Below are positions 21,155-34,000 of a DNA stretch of 64,000 nucleotides, piece by piece (the stretch's first letter is position 1; each line of letters starts with the position of its first letter). This DNA is from Lyophyllum atratum (Eukaryota; Basidiomycota; Agaricomycetes; Agaricales; Lyophyllaceae). Where the stretch lies: assembly GCA_014905825.1 (NCBI GenBank), contig JACGCN010000018.1, positions 744,001 to 808,000 on the forward strand. The letters run 5' to 3'. The position numbers were made by a program, and so were the translations under genes. Under the pieces are notes generated by a model. That model searched no databases and was not told where the DNA came from. It was given only the letters and a program-made list of their open reading frames with translations.

Positions 21155-24029
21155 ATGCAGACTCCCAATATACCTGATAGCTCAATCCAGATTTGTGCCG
21201 ACAGAGGAGGAACATTTTGCGATGTTCACGCGTACATAGCCTTCCGCAGGATGGCTTTCCTTATGCTGACGATTGATCTCGCTCTTCAGATCATATCCAG
21301 ACCCGGAGAACCCAGAAAAGAGGAAGGAGTTAGTGGTCAAGCTTTGTATGCCGGTCCTGTTTTCTCTAACGTGCATCAGTCGGCTAATGCTCCGCCCCTG
21401 CAGTGTCTCAAGATCCCGGGAACTACAACGATGCACCTACGGAAGGTATACGACGTGTGCTGGAGATCATCACCGGACAGGAAATACCCCGAGGAGCTAC
21501 TCTTGAGACTGGAAAAATAGGTCCGTAGCAATCAGTCTCCGAACCATGACGTCTGAACGATCCAGTTGAATAGATTATATTCGTCTATCCACGACGGTGG
21601 CTACTAATGCCCTCCTCGAGCGCAAAGGGCACAAACACGCCCTTCTGATCACTCGCGGTTTCAAGGATCTCCTTCTCATCGGCAACCAGTCTCGTCCAAA
21701 GATATTCGATCTCAACATTCGCCGGCCATCGCCTCTTTACTCCAAAGTTGTAGAGGTAGACGAACGCGTCACGCTGGTGGGTTATACGTCGGATCCAAAG
21801 GCGGAGGATCACGCTGTGCGGTTTGATGAGGATGGAAAGGTAATCAAGGGATACAGCGGCAAAGGATGGGATGGACAGGGCAATGCTGAAGGACCTGGGG
21901 ATATTGTAAAGGGCCTCTCCGGAGAAGCTGTGCGAATTCTGAAACGACCTGGTGCGTTATACCTTCACCCTCTGCGTACCTGCGCTGACAAGTTATTCCC
22001 AGACGTCGAAGTGGTAAAGCAGGATCTCCAACAATTATACGACGAGGGGTATCGCTCGCTGGCTATTGTGCTTGTCCACTCATACACCTTCCCGGACCAT
22101 GAACGGCTCGTCGGGGATGCTGCACGCTCCATCGGCTTCACCCATGTCTCCGAATCGGCCCAACTCCTCCCCATGATCAAGATGGTTCCTCGTGGAGTGT
22201 CCTCTACCGCCGATGCTTACCTCACACCGATTCTCCGTGAATATCTCGATGGATTCTTCAAAGGATTTGACTCCAAGCTCAAACGTGGCCATGTCAGTGG
22301 TCCCCGCGTCGAGTTCATGGGAAGCGATGGTGGCCTGGTCGACCTCGACAACTTCTCGGGTTTGAAGAGTATTTTGAGTGGCCCTGCAGGCGGTGTCGTC
22401 GGATATGCCCTGACAAGTTGGGATGCAGAGAAGAAGCACCCCATCATCGGGTGCGTTCTCCCCTGCTTTTCCTTACTGATCTCCCTCAACTAAACGAATT
22501 GCTAGATTGGACGTTGGAGGAACTTCAACGGATGTTTCTCGGTTCGACGGAAGATACGAGGTTGTGTATGAAACCACCACTGCCGGTGTCACCATCCAGT
22601 CCCCACAGCTCGACATCAATACCGTAGCCGCAGGTGGTGGATCTTGTCTTACATTCCGTAACGGTCTCTTCCTTGCGGGCCCCGAAAGTGCGGGGGCTGA
22701 GCCAGGGCCGGCATGTTATCGGTGAGTTGTTAGCTCAGAAATGTGCCCAGAACCGTTCAGTATTCGATGTTGATGCTGGGTTTAGGAAAGGCGGACCGTT
22801 GGCGGTTACTGATGCAAACCTTATCCTGGGTCGACTCATCCCGGATTACTTCCCTAAGATATTTGGCAAATCAGAGAAGGAGCCTCTGGATGTGCAGGCG
22901 TCCAAGGCTGGGTTTGAGAAGGTCGTGAAAGAGATCAATGACAGCCACGAAAAGGATCTCTCGCTCGACGAAATTGTTTATGGGTCAGTCACTCCTGATT
23001 TTTCAACACTGCGCGTAGATGCTGACTCTGATGGATGCTAAGGTTCATCAAGGTCGCGAACGAGACAATGTGCCGACCTATACGGGCTTTGACAGAAGCT
23101 CGGGGGCATGCAACCGGCAAACACATGTAAGGCTTTTCTGGATCTACAAACCACAGGTTACTCACTGAGAAGCCAGATTGGCCAGCTTCGGCGGTGCAGG
23201 CGGTCAACACGCTTGCGAAATCGCGAGTCTCCTTGGGATAAAGACAATCTTGATCCACCGATACAGTTCCATCCTCTCCGCTTACGGTTTGGCCCTCGCA
23301 GATAGGTGGGTTCCCAACATTAATCTGCCATGTTTTGAGGTCCATATATAGCGTGACTCACCTCTGCCTACAGGGTGTACGAGCTGCAAGAACCATGCTC
23401 TACTTTCTATACACGCAATAACAAGGAGAGTCTAATAGCGCGTTTGGATAAGATGACGTACGATGTGAAGGCCCAGCTGACGGAGCAGGGCTTCGAAGCA
23501 AAGCGTGTGTATGTCGAGCGCATGCTGAACATGCGCTTCGAAGGTACCGACACGGCGCTGATGGTTCTTGCTGAGGCCGATGGGAAGGAGGACTTTGAAG
23601 AGGCGTTCAATAAGGCGTATAAATCAGAGTTCGGGTTCTTGCTCGACACTAAGAGTATCATCGTCGATGATATCAAGGTGTGTATCCTTTCCATGCATAA
23701 TATGGGCCTTTTCTTGATGCTAAAATCTGTCTCTTTAGGTCCGTGGAATAGGAAAGACGTTTGATAACCTTGGGGAGTCCGTTTACTGCGAAGTAGCGAG
23801 ATTAACCACAAGACCGGTGGACAAAACGAAGGCAGACACCGAGTACAGCGTGTACTTTGATCATGTCGGCCGGGTGGACGACACACCTGTGTTTTTGCTG
23901 GATAATCTCGAGGTTGGGGACAGTTTGGATGGACCGGCGATGATCATCGACCAGACGCAAACTATTGTACTTGTTCCTGGAGCTCATGCAGTGCTCACGA
24001 GCAAACACTTGTATATCACTCTCGACTGA
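21155..24029 (+). CDS. 5-oxoprolinase-like protein, HyuA half only
   Basis: Ten exons: 21155-21231, 21290-21345, 21404-21520, 21574-22450, 22506-22721, 22786-22983, 23043-23126, 23177-23305, 23374-23677, 23739-24029. They join without a frame break into 782 residues. N-terminal [12 protein letters not shown], then [44 protein letters not shown] and [11 protein letters not shown] are hallmarks of the hydantoinase-A/5-oxoprolinase family (ATP-dependent opening of 5-oxoproline in glutathione turnover). Usual eukaryotic oxoprolinases are about 1,280 residues with a HyuB half. Here TGA follows [12 protein letters not shown], at the HyuA/HyuB linker, and no HyuB sequence follows. It is either a stand-alone HyuA subunit or a recent truncation; intact splicing argues against long decay. 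Confidence 0.9.
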
Positions 24030-24565
24030 ATATTATGTAGCCAAGTGTAGTGTATCCATAGTACTTACCTTGTACTCATCAGGGTCCTCCAGTGGCCTGT
24101 ACTTGAAGATAGTTCGAACTTTTATGTGGAGCTCCACATGGTGGTTGTCTGATTGCAGCTGATTGGCGTTGCATTGCCACTTGTTCTTGTTTCATCATCC
24201 TTAGGTTGGTCTGGACTACGGGGACCGGAAGTACTCCGGACTGTGTTCCTATGCCCTGATCATGCGTACCTTGACAAGATTACCTACATAAAGGGGGTTA
24301 TGATAGCATAAATTGGCTTATACTTCCCAATACGCCACTCCAGGACCTTCCATGACATCTCGTAGACCTCCATGTTCGTCATCGGTGCGCCACGTGGATT
24401 GGCGTTCTCGAGATCGGCGGGTTGCCATTCGTGCCAAATACGGTCTAAGCCCGTTGTCGAGGCTCAAAATTAAATGATTTTGCGTCGATGACACGGGCAA
24501 CTACTTAACCCTTCCGAGTTGTTCTAGCTCTTCAGAATACCTCCAACCTTTCTGTAGGAGTCGTT
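24030..24565. other. Intergenic spacer
   Basis: No gene, and in particular no HyuB coding sequence, was found downstream of the HyuA stop. The right half should carry the promoter of the next F-box-like gene. Confidence 0.6.
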
Positions 24566-26481
24566 ATGTCATTCCTGCATCGCCGTCGTTCGCTCGGCGC
24601 CTCCCAGCTGCTCAGTCCTAAACCCGAGGCCCCACCACTGCCAGTACCTTTCCCACCGGCTGTGGAGAACATATCTGTCTCCCAATCGTCCACGTTGGTC
24701 ATGCCCAGTAACGACCGCAAAACATCAGGTCCAGGGACGATAATCAGACGTGTTTCCAACATGTTTTCGGGCAGGAGGAAGAAACAGCCTGCCAAGGTTC
24801 TAGACCTCGAGACGACGCCTGCATCTCGTTGGACAGTCACCAACGATGAGAACTCCCCCACGGAGACAGAAGTCTCGATCGACGACATACGGCGACCAAG
24901 CGGGTTAGGCCGTGCAGCTTCTATATCTTCCAACCGCTCTCTTCCACCATCACCATTTACTGCTATCGACGAGGAATCGCCATTCCATATGCCAACCACT
25001 GGCGGTGGGTACGAGAGAATGCGGGCTATGAGCTCCCCGAACCCTTTACGTTTGGGAGGAATCAAAAATAAGGCGAAGCCGTTGTCACGTTCATCAAGCG
25101 CCGCACGACGTAATACTAAGAAGGATCGTCATCCGTCCACTCCGCGAATGCCACAGGAGGTCCTCATCGTCATACTATCATTTATTCCTCGATATGCCGT
25201 CGCATCTCTTGCGACAACCTCTCGTGATTTTTACGACGCGTCCAAGGTTGTTTTCTACGAAACCGTCGATTTACGCACTATGCAGCCAAACCAGGTGGAA
25301 AGGCTCGTTACTCTATTGGCCTATCGCCCCGACCTGACAAGCTTCGTTCGGACGTTTGAATGCCATACATGGCCCGCGTTCTTCCCGCCACAGTCTGGCC
25401 TCAATGGCGTCCACACACATTCTTCCTCGTTTTCCCCAGCTCTCACTGCTACATTCACTATCGCTTTCCAGAACATGCACCTCGTCACCTCACTAGTTCT
25501 CCCTTCATTCGATCATACATTTTTACGACACCACAGCGCATTCGGACTCAAGAGGCTCACATTTCTTAGCGACGCTATGTCCATTACGGAAACAACCAAA
25601 CTATTCAGTTGGCTTGACGGCCAGACCAACATTACTCACCTCGCATTCCCAAACCTCGTGGACCCAAACGATACCCCTGCAAACACATATCTTACTGATA
25701 TATCCAACGGCGCACAACACCCATCTAATACTCTTACGGACACTCTGAATACTCACGGCCGTGGCGTTTCAAACTCCAGCATCACTCCCTTAGGCACCCC
25801 CACCTCCCCCTTCATCTTCCTCCCCCCATCAACACCCAAGTCACCCTTCAACTCCCCTGCACTGCTGCCCGCCCTGGCACATCTCGTCGCGACACCGTCC
25901 ATCATCACCTCCTTAATCGCGACACGACCTACCGTTGTACCACGACCCCTGCAAAGTGTCACCCTCAGCATTAATAACACGTTGTATACCGGTCTTCGGC
26001 CCGCCGCCCTTCTCAACACCTTGCTTGGAATCACTTCCCTGGTTCTGAAATTCGGCCCAACAGTCGACAAGCGGACCATCGGGAAGGTGCTCAGCGCAGC
26101 AGCTGCTTTGTCCACTGTAACCGAGTCGACGAATGGGAAAACGCTGCAGATACTTGAAATCGAATTGTCGGATTCCGCGGCTGGGGCAGACCAGGTACGC
26201 TTGCCCTGTCCTCGGGTCCCTAGCGCTGTCAACTAACCCTTCCATACTCTCTGTCTATGCAGGCCCTGTACAAGAACATTACCTCGGCGTTGCCCCGTTA
26301 TCAAGCGCTCGTGGAACTCCGGACTCGATTTGCATCTGATTTGACTCTGGAGAGCACACCATTGCAGACAGCAGCACTCTCAGATCGCGAAAAGGCACAT
26401 GTTGACACGTGGACGAAGCATTGTGCTTCATTACAGGCCGTGCAGCTACTATCGGGAGCTAGGTGGCAATGCCTCAAGTAG
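24566..26481 (+). CDS. F-box-like protein with a disordered N-terminus
   Basis: Two exons, 24566-26194 and 26263-26481, in phase 0, giving 615 residues. The first 190 or so residues are low complexity (Ser/Pro/Arg-rich, several SP and RRxS patterns). An F-box-like segment follows (TPRMPQEVLIVILSFIPRYAVASLATTSRDFYDASKVVFYETVDL, about 192-236), then a leucine-rich repeat-like body with irregular repeats (LTFLSDAMSITETTKL, ITHLAFPNL, LQSVTLSINN, LQILEIEL). F-box proteins select substrates for SCF ubiquitin ligases (family knowledge). The target is unknown. The start is the first ATG of the open frame, with no upstream in-frame extension visible. Confidence 0.85.
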
Positions 26482-27056
26482 TACTTGTATGGCTTAGGTA
26501 CCCTGCTTGTTTCGATAGCTTCGCGTTGTGGTATACAAGTACCGATTACAAGAAACTACAAAAAAGTACAGATCTAGAGAGATAAACTAAGCTGAAGACA
26601 TTCTTGAGATAGTTGGTAAGTGTATAGAATAGTTAGAGTGTGGAGTAGTAGTATTGCCATGGGCGACGTGATGCAGTCATATGGTCATGAAAATGAATGT
26701 GAATACAAATGCCAAGCACAGATGGGCGAGATATGGAGAGGAGACCAGAAGCAAAAGAAGGTACATAACGAGTGGTGTGAAATGTCAATGCAAAATTCAT
26801 AAGGGGTCATGAGATGAGAAAGGGATTGACTGGGAGCATGGAAGATGCGAGAAGGAACAAAACCGGAGATGACCGCACCAATCTAGGTTTCGATCGAGCT
26901 TTATAAGGCCAGCCTCGTCTTGAAAGCGCGCCAACTTCTGGCCCTGCCGCAACCCCCCACGGATCCCACGAAAACGGAAACGGAGCCCATCAATACGCCT
27001 CCCTGCAAAATCCGAATTGAAGCGTGACTGAAGCACCGACAAGGAGGACACAAGGC
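26482..27056. other. Convergent intergenic spacer
   Basis: The 3' ends of the F-box-like gene (+) and the DUF262 gene (-) meet here. No further gene is supported. Confidence 0.5.
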
Positions 27057-30000
27057 TCACCGTCGCGCACGACTGCGAGGATCCGGCACCTGACGCTCCT
27101 TTCGTGGCCGTTCACGGTAGCGGTCGTATCGATCGTCATCCCTCTCCGAATGATATCCTCCTCTGCTTGAATACACGTCTCCCTCTCTGAAGGATCCAGA
27201 TGACCCTCTAGACATCGAGCTCGAGGCTGAGGCCGGCGGCGGGGGCAGGTGTGGCGGATGCGACATCATCGCAGCGGGCATCGTAGGCGTCACCTTAGAA
27301 ATCGGACCCATCTCCCTCAGGTTGAACCCCCTCGGCCCAGGTGCCGACAGTGGCTGCCGCTGCTCAGCAGACGGCGGCTGACTCGGAGGCTGTTGCCGCT
27401 GACCTGGACCTAGACCTTGGCTGGCTAGACCCCCAGACGTAGACGGTCCAGGCCCACTTCGCCACTGATCCACATCGGTGTTGATGTGCGGAACTGCAGG
27501 TGCGGTGCCAAACCGCGACCCAAAACGCTGGAAAGGCGGGACATGACCCAGGACCTCCCTCGTCCCGTCCGCCATATCGACGTCCGGCTGTGAACCGGGA
27601 GGCAGCTCCCGGTACGCGACGGGGGGTGCACTTGCCACCGCCGGTCGGCGTAGGGGTGGTGAGGTGGGTACTGAGGCAGCAGGCGTCAAGGGCTTAGGTG
27701 TCAACGTGCTCGCAATCCTATCAAGTTCCATCTGAAGTGCTTCCTCAGCAGCATCCTTCGTGGTCACCGGTGTGACTGGCCGGTTCAAGAATGGGCGAGG
27801 GCGCGGATCCGGGGTGGGCAGGTGCCAGCCGCCTGAAACTGAGGAGCTCGCAGACATGGACATGGACACGCTCGGGGATGGGCGCTGCTGGGTGCTACTG
27901 TCCGCAGCTGCAGCGACCTTGGCTCTCGCGGCGCGTAAAGGAGCGAGTCTATCTGGGTGGAAGGAAGGTGCCTGAGCGAGTGGGGGAGGGGTAGCTGAGA
28001 TTGCAGGCGAAGGTCTGGGCTCGGATTTGATGCGATCCATGAAGACTGTTTTGGGGGGCACAAGCATGGGCGAAGTAGCGTAGGAGCGATTGGGAGGACG
28101 AGGAGGGAGACGTTGGGCGGGTAGGGGTGCTGAGGCGGCGGAGACGGTAGGTAAGGCAGATGGGCGTGGCATAGGCGACATGTCTGGTGTGGATTTCTGA
28201 CTGCTGTCACGTTCAGAGAGGAATCTGCGGGACGAAGAGGCGACTGCGTTGGTGGTTGGTTTCTTTGACAGTGAAGTTGATGGCGGTGCAGATAATTTAG
28301 GGCCACCTTTCCCAACTTGCGAAGTCATCGCGACACCCTTGGCCGACGTCGATGCCTTCGGCTTCACAAGGTCCTTTTGTGCAGCTGCTGAAGCAGCGGG
28401 CTTCGCGCTGGGCCGTTTGACGCTCGTGGCACCTTTGCTCGCGGATGGCGGCGCGGTCGCAAGTACTTTCGCCGATGCAAGATTCTTGACCGACTTTCGG
28501 GCGGCCGCAATCTTCTTCGGAGGAGCAAAACGCTTGACTATAGGTTGATCATCATAGTCATCATCCTCAGATTCCATGTCAGATTCGATGTAACTTTTCC
28601 TTTTCGCGGAGATCGTTTTCCTCTTTGGTGCGTTATCCACTGCCTGGTTATCGTCGTCTGAGCCACTGTCGCTTCGTTTCCGTTTTGACTGGCTAATGCT
28701 CGCGTAGGTGGTCGCCACGGGCGACGCTGCCCGTTGGTGATCGAACGTAGTTGATGCCGCACTTTTATCGCCATTACCATCGCCCTTCAGCGTCAGACGT
28801 TTGACCTTGTCAACGACGAAGGCCGCGAGTTCCTTATATATCTTCGCGGCCGTCTTTGCCTTCAAACTCTCCTTCATCTGCCTTACCGCGTCCGCCAGCT
28901 GGGCCAGCGAAAGTGTCTCGCGGTGCAGATACACCATGAATCCTGCCATGACGAACATCGTAGGCTGGAGGTCAAGAAAGGGCTGGCTCCATTTTGAGTG
29001 ACTAATAAGACTGTTGAGAGTGTCGATGGTACCCATGGCCGCTGATCGGAGCTTCGGGGTGGGAGGGGTCTTTAAGTGGAGGAAGGTTTCGACATTCCTG
29101 AGCTTAAGCTCGGTGGTGGGATAGTCGCCCTTCTTGTTCGAGATGTTGTGGTTGATTAGGGCCGCAATTTGTCCTAACATGAGGAAATCTCTCCCTTGCG
29201 CTTTGTCCCAGTTGTAGAAGTCTCGAATAACCACAGCGGTCCTGTGCATATCTCGGACCAAGTCCGCGTTAGGTCCATTGAAGGCTTTCAGTCGCTCTGC
29301 AGAGCTCATGAACTGTTGTACGACTTGAGGTGACAATGTAACACTTACCATGAGCTGTCAAGGCAACAGCATTCTGTACTCGCTGTAGAAACCTTATCTG
29401 TATAGTGCAATGTAATTGACGAGGAATGCAACGATACCTGAAAGATTTCACGCTCCTCGTGGTCGCTGATGTCTTTGTATTCGTAAACAGCGATATTCAT
29501 AAGACAAAAGCGCTGTCGTTGAGCGGGTGAAATGACGTTTTTTGCAGGTTTATTGTCCGGTGGTTTGTCATACCACAGCTCGCGATTTAACTGACTGGAG
29601 GATTTTTCAGGACGCGGCGCATGTGATGAAGAAAATAAACTCACGAGTCTCTATCTGAAAGACGCGCGAAGTAGGGTAAAGATGTTGAAAAGTAAACGAA
29701 GTTCGCACTGAGGCTTACAGGGGATCTAAAGGGAAAAGGTCAGACTGCGTATAAGCTAGATATGAACTTTCTAACTTGATTTTCCATAAATCTACAATTA
29801 TATTGAGCATCCTTCGCCATTTCGTCGAGATACGGTGGACTTACTTTTGGATCGCTGTAATCCTCTGCTTCCCGTCAATGCAGACCATTATCTCTCTTCC
29901 GTCCTCTGGTCGGGGCCTGACGGCTGTATGTTCCGAGTCAGGATTAAGGTGGAGGGAATCCAGGAGGTGCACGACGGACCAAAGATAAGTGGAAAGACAG

Positions 30001-30451
30001 CATAGTTGTGCATCAGGGAGTCGATTAGGTATCCCTGGTTCTGATCGGTCCATACAACGTCTTTGAAGATAAGACGTCAAAGGATATCCAGTTGAAAGGA
30101 CTGAAAGGGGTAAACTCACCCCGTTGATATTCGGGGTTCAGGTCAATTACGTCCATTTTTAAGTAACCTACAATGCGGTATGAATAAAACCTACATGACC
30201 ATCAGAAGGTGGGACTCACGATAAAGGCTGTCTGGAGACATAATCTTATGGTAAACTTCCTTTAGGCGGGGAATGACTTCGTTGGCGGGTTTCTTCGCGG
30301 GCTTGGGTTTCGCAGGCTTGGGCTTTGCTGCGGCTTCTGCTTGAGCTCGGGCTTGCGCCGCTTGAGACGCCTTTGATATGGCTAGCAGTGGCGTCTCGTC
30401 CTCGTCTGAGAGGTCTGTGAGATCGGAGTCGTCCCAGTCGTCGAACAGCAT
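27057..30451 (-). CDS. DUF262-domain protein with a long disordered tail
   Basis: Minus-strand gene starting MLFDDWDDSDLTDLSDEDETP. Exons that join cleanly: 30451-30220, 30167-30120, 30060-29980, 29923-29845, one starting near 29598 and ending after EEREIFQ, a short one (RVQNAVALTAH), and 29296-27057. The N-terminal third is a DUF262/ParB-nuclease-fold domain: VIDLNPEYQR, then CIDGKQRITAIQ (the DGQQR-type motif) and REIFQRVQNAVALTAHERL. DUF262 is known from bacterial GmrSD-type restriction and is frequent, uncharacterised, in mushrooms. After a helical region (to about 28800) the last 500 or so residues are Ser/Pro/Ala/Arg-rich and probably disordered, ending RSRARR. An AKPKPAKPKPAKK tract lies near the N-terminus. 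The splice pattern between 29600 and 29845 is uncertain; tiny exons may exist there. Confidence 0.8.
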
Positions 30452-31009
30452 GTTCAGGCGACACGCTGTGTTGTGTTAGAGTAGAGCAGGGGTAGCTTGC
30501 ACTAGGCGGTGTTGAGCAAATGGATGGTGGCGGGAGGGAAGAAGAGTGAAAGGTATAAAAGGGTCTTAGATATCGCAAGGGCCGGACGGGGACCGTTCGC
30601 TTCTTTTGTGTGTGGTTCTGGGGTCAAGCATGGTCGAGTGCCGATCGAAGGTTTTATTATTACCGCCCAGATATTACGAATTGAATTGATTGTCAACTAA
30701 TAGTCTGCCAGGTTTTTCCCGCGTTTCGCGTTTCCAGCTTGGTTGGACGCGATCTACATTCCTCGCTGCGTATAGCTAGGCAAGCTTAGTCGTTTAAGCT
30801 TTTGGGTACCGCAGCAGACAAGGTTAATGGTGGACCTGATGTCCGACCTGATCTTTACCTACCACACATAACAACCCGCTTTCGGACAATCGCCGAACCA
30901 GCTCTATGTAAAGTGTCCGGGGTCTTGGCAACTCGCCGGTGATAGCCGAAAACGAGGCCACTGAACGCATGATAAACAAGGTCACGAAGCTCAGGCCATC
31001 ACCAACAAA
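30452..31009. promoter_or_regulatory. Shared promoter between DUF262 gene and SMC2
   Basis: The 558 bp between two divergent start codons hold both promoters. At 30719-30733 the sequence GCGTTTCGCGTTTCC contains, on the minus strand, CGCGAAA, matching the fungal Swi4/Swi6 cell-cycle box (CRCGAAA), and overlapping GCGTTT repeats. Cell-cycle control of SMC2 through it is inference. Confidence 0.45.
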
Positions 31010-34000
31010 ATGAGGATTGAAGAACTCGTCCTCGAGGGTAGGATTGCGATAATCGCCTCATCTTGATCCTACCGCTCAACTCCACGTTTTCCTAGGTTTC
31101 AAATCATACCCCGTACGGACACAAATCACCGGGTGGGACTCCTCTTTCAACGCGATCACGGGTCTCAATGGTTCGGGCAAGTCCAACATTCTCGACGCGA
31201 TATGTTTCGTTCTGGGTATCACGAACATGGCGCAGGTGCGTTGACTGCGTTATACACCTGGTATAGGGAGCTGAGAGCGCGTTTTTCGGTGCAGATGCGC
31301 GCTGCGAACCAACAAGATCTCATCTACAAACGCGGACAAGCTGGTATCACCAAAGCCAGCGTCACCATCGTATTCGACAACTCTGACAAGTCGAAGAGCC
31401 CGGTGGGGCAGGAAGCCTACAAGCAGATCACTGTGACGCGTCAGGTCCGTGGGCTAAGCCACACCCTTTCGCGATTGAAGCTCATTTTCTACAGGTTGCA
31501 TTACCCAATGTCTCCAAATACCTTCTCAATGGGCACAAGGCTCTCCAGGCGAACATACAAACACTATTCCAGTCCGTTCAGCTTAACATCAATAATCCCA
31601 ACTTTGTCATTATGCAGGGCCGGATCACGAAGGTGTGTCTGGGGCGTGGTATTGCTATCTTTGCCTCGTTCTGATGAATAACACTTAGGTACTAAACATG
31701 CGACCTCAAGAGATACTCGGAATGGTCGAAGAAGCGGCGGGCACGCGGATGTTCGAGGAACGTAAAGAAAGGGCCATCAAGACGATGGCCAAGAAGGATA
31801 AACGCGTGCAAGAAATCTTATCCCTCCTACGAGAGGAAATCACTCCAAAATTGGAGAAGCTCCGTACGGAGAAACGGTCGTTCATCGCGTATCAGAAGTC
31901 GTGCTCGGAGCTGGAGAAGATCGGGCGCGTGTTGCGGGCATGGGAGTGGTCCGACGCGCAGGACAAGGTGGTGAGGAAGGAGCAGGAGATTGAGGACAAG
32001 AAGGCTGAGATTGAGGCGGTGAACAAAAAGAAGAAGAAGGCATTGAAAGAAATTGAGGCGGCAGAGAAGGACGTGGCGGATGTGACGAAGAAGAGGGACG
32101 CTGAGATGAGTAAAGGTGGAAAGATGAAGAAGCTGGAGGACGAGGTTCAGGAACTCGACAAGGCTACTGTGAAGATTAAGACGCAGGCCGAAATCCAGGA
32201 AGGGACGATCAAGGACGAAGAGGCGAATATCACCACTCTTAATGACGAATTGCAAGAGGTGGGTGATGATCATATCCAACTATGGATATCGCTGACTTTC
32301 TGCATAGTTGCAAGCCTCGCTCACAGAAAAGAAGGCTCAACTCGACAAACTGAATGCTTCCTACGGCACCATAAACGAACAACACAAAGCCGCCCAGACC
32401 AAACTATCCACCGCTGAGGAGCTCCTCCAGACGCTTCTGACAGGCCTCTCCTCTAACAAAGCGAACAACTCCGGCGGTGGGTACATGGGTCAGTTGGCCG
32501 AGGCGAAAGGACGCGTTGCGCAGGGTCAAGCTGAGGAGGAGCAGAGCAAGGTGAAGCTCGGGATGAGCGAGAAGGAGCTCAAGACCCTCGAAGCGCGGTG
32601 GAAGGAAGTCGAAAAGGATGCACGAAATGGAGAGAAGGAGATGGAGAGGAAGAAGGCGGCGGTGGAGGACTGCCGCATCAAGATGAACAAGTGTGGGTGG
32701 AATCAGGAGATGGAACAGGCTGGGGATGAGAAGTTGAGGGCTGCCAAGGCGGAGGTTCGCGCTTTATCTGACGTGCGTCTCATTGCTCTCTCTAGATCAT
32801 GTGGGATAAAGTATGCTCAATTGACGGTGTGGTTTACAGCAACATGACAGGGTAAAGCAGGGTCTTGGCAAGCTCAATTTCGACTATACGAGTCCGTCAC
32901 CCAACTTCGACCGGCGGAAGGTCAAAGGCCTCGCGGCATCGCTCATCTCGCTCGAAGAGAAGCACTATGATAAGTCTACCGCGCTCGAAATCGCGGCTGG
33001 TGGGAAATTGTACCAGGTGGTCGTCGACGACGAGAGAGTCGGTAGCGACCTCCTGAAAAACGGAAATCTCAAGAAGCGGGTGACGCTCATTCCTCTCAAC
33101 AAGATCTCCGCCTACAAACTTTCCCCTAAGGTAAGCTTCCGCAATTTCACATAATTCCGTGAATGGACCGCTGACGGCTTTTAATTTTTTAGCAACTAGA
33201 TGCAGCGCAGAGGCTCGCCCCTGGCAAAGTCCACCAGGCCCTCTCCCTCGTCTCCTACGAGCACGAAGTCGCGAACGCCATCGCATACGTCTTCAGCGAC
33301 AACCTCATCTGCGAGGACGCAGAGTCCGCCAAGCAAGTGACCTTCTCCCGGGACGTCGGTGTGCGCTCCGTCACGCTAGCCGGCGACGTCTACGACCCAT
33401 CGGGCACGCTCAGTGGCGGGTCCGCTCCAAGCGGCAGCGGGGTCCTCATCCAGGTGCAGGAGCTCATGGCGATCTGGGGGAAACTGTCGGCGGCGAGGAA
33501 GAGGCTGGAGGCGTTGGAGAAGGAGGAGGAGCGGGTGAGGAAGGTCCGGGACGAGTGGAGGAAGCTGGCGACGGATCTTGAGATGAAGGAGCATGAGGCC
33601 AAGTTGATGGAACAGCAGGTGCAGGGGAGCAATGCTGCTCGGGTGAGTGGCAAGATGCATCTATCATTTCTTGGTCTTCTGACCTCTGATCTTTTGCGAA
33701 AAATAGATCGGTACAGACGTCGAGGAGTTGAAAGAGAAGATTGAGAATCTGAAGCTCGCGGTGCAGGCGGCTAAAGATAAGCAGAAGGAAGCGAAGGAGG
33801 AATGTAAGAAGCTGGAGCGTGATATGGCCGAGTTTAAAAATAACAAGGAGGGCAAGACTGAAGAACTCAAAGTAAGTTCCAATTGTTGATCAGCTTCTGC
33901 TGTGTCCAGCACGAATTGACCACCCCTCTACCCCCCTCCAGGCTGATATCCAGAAGCAAAAGGCCGCCCTACAACGGCATGCCGTTACTGTCAAGACGCA

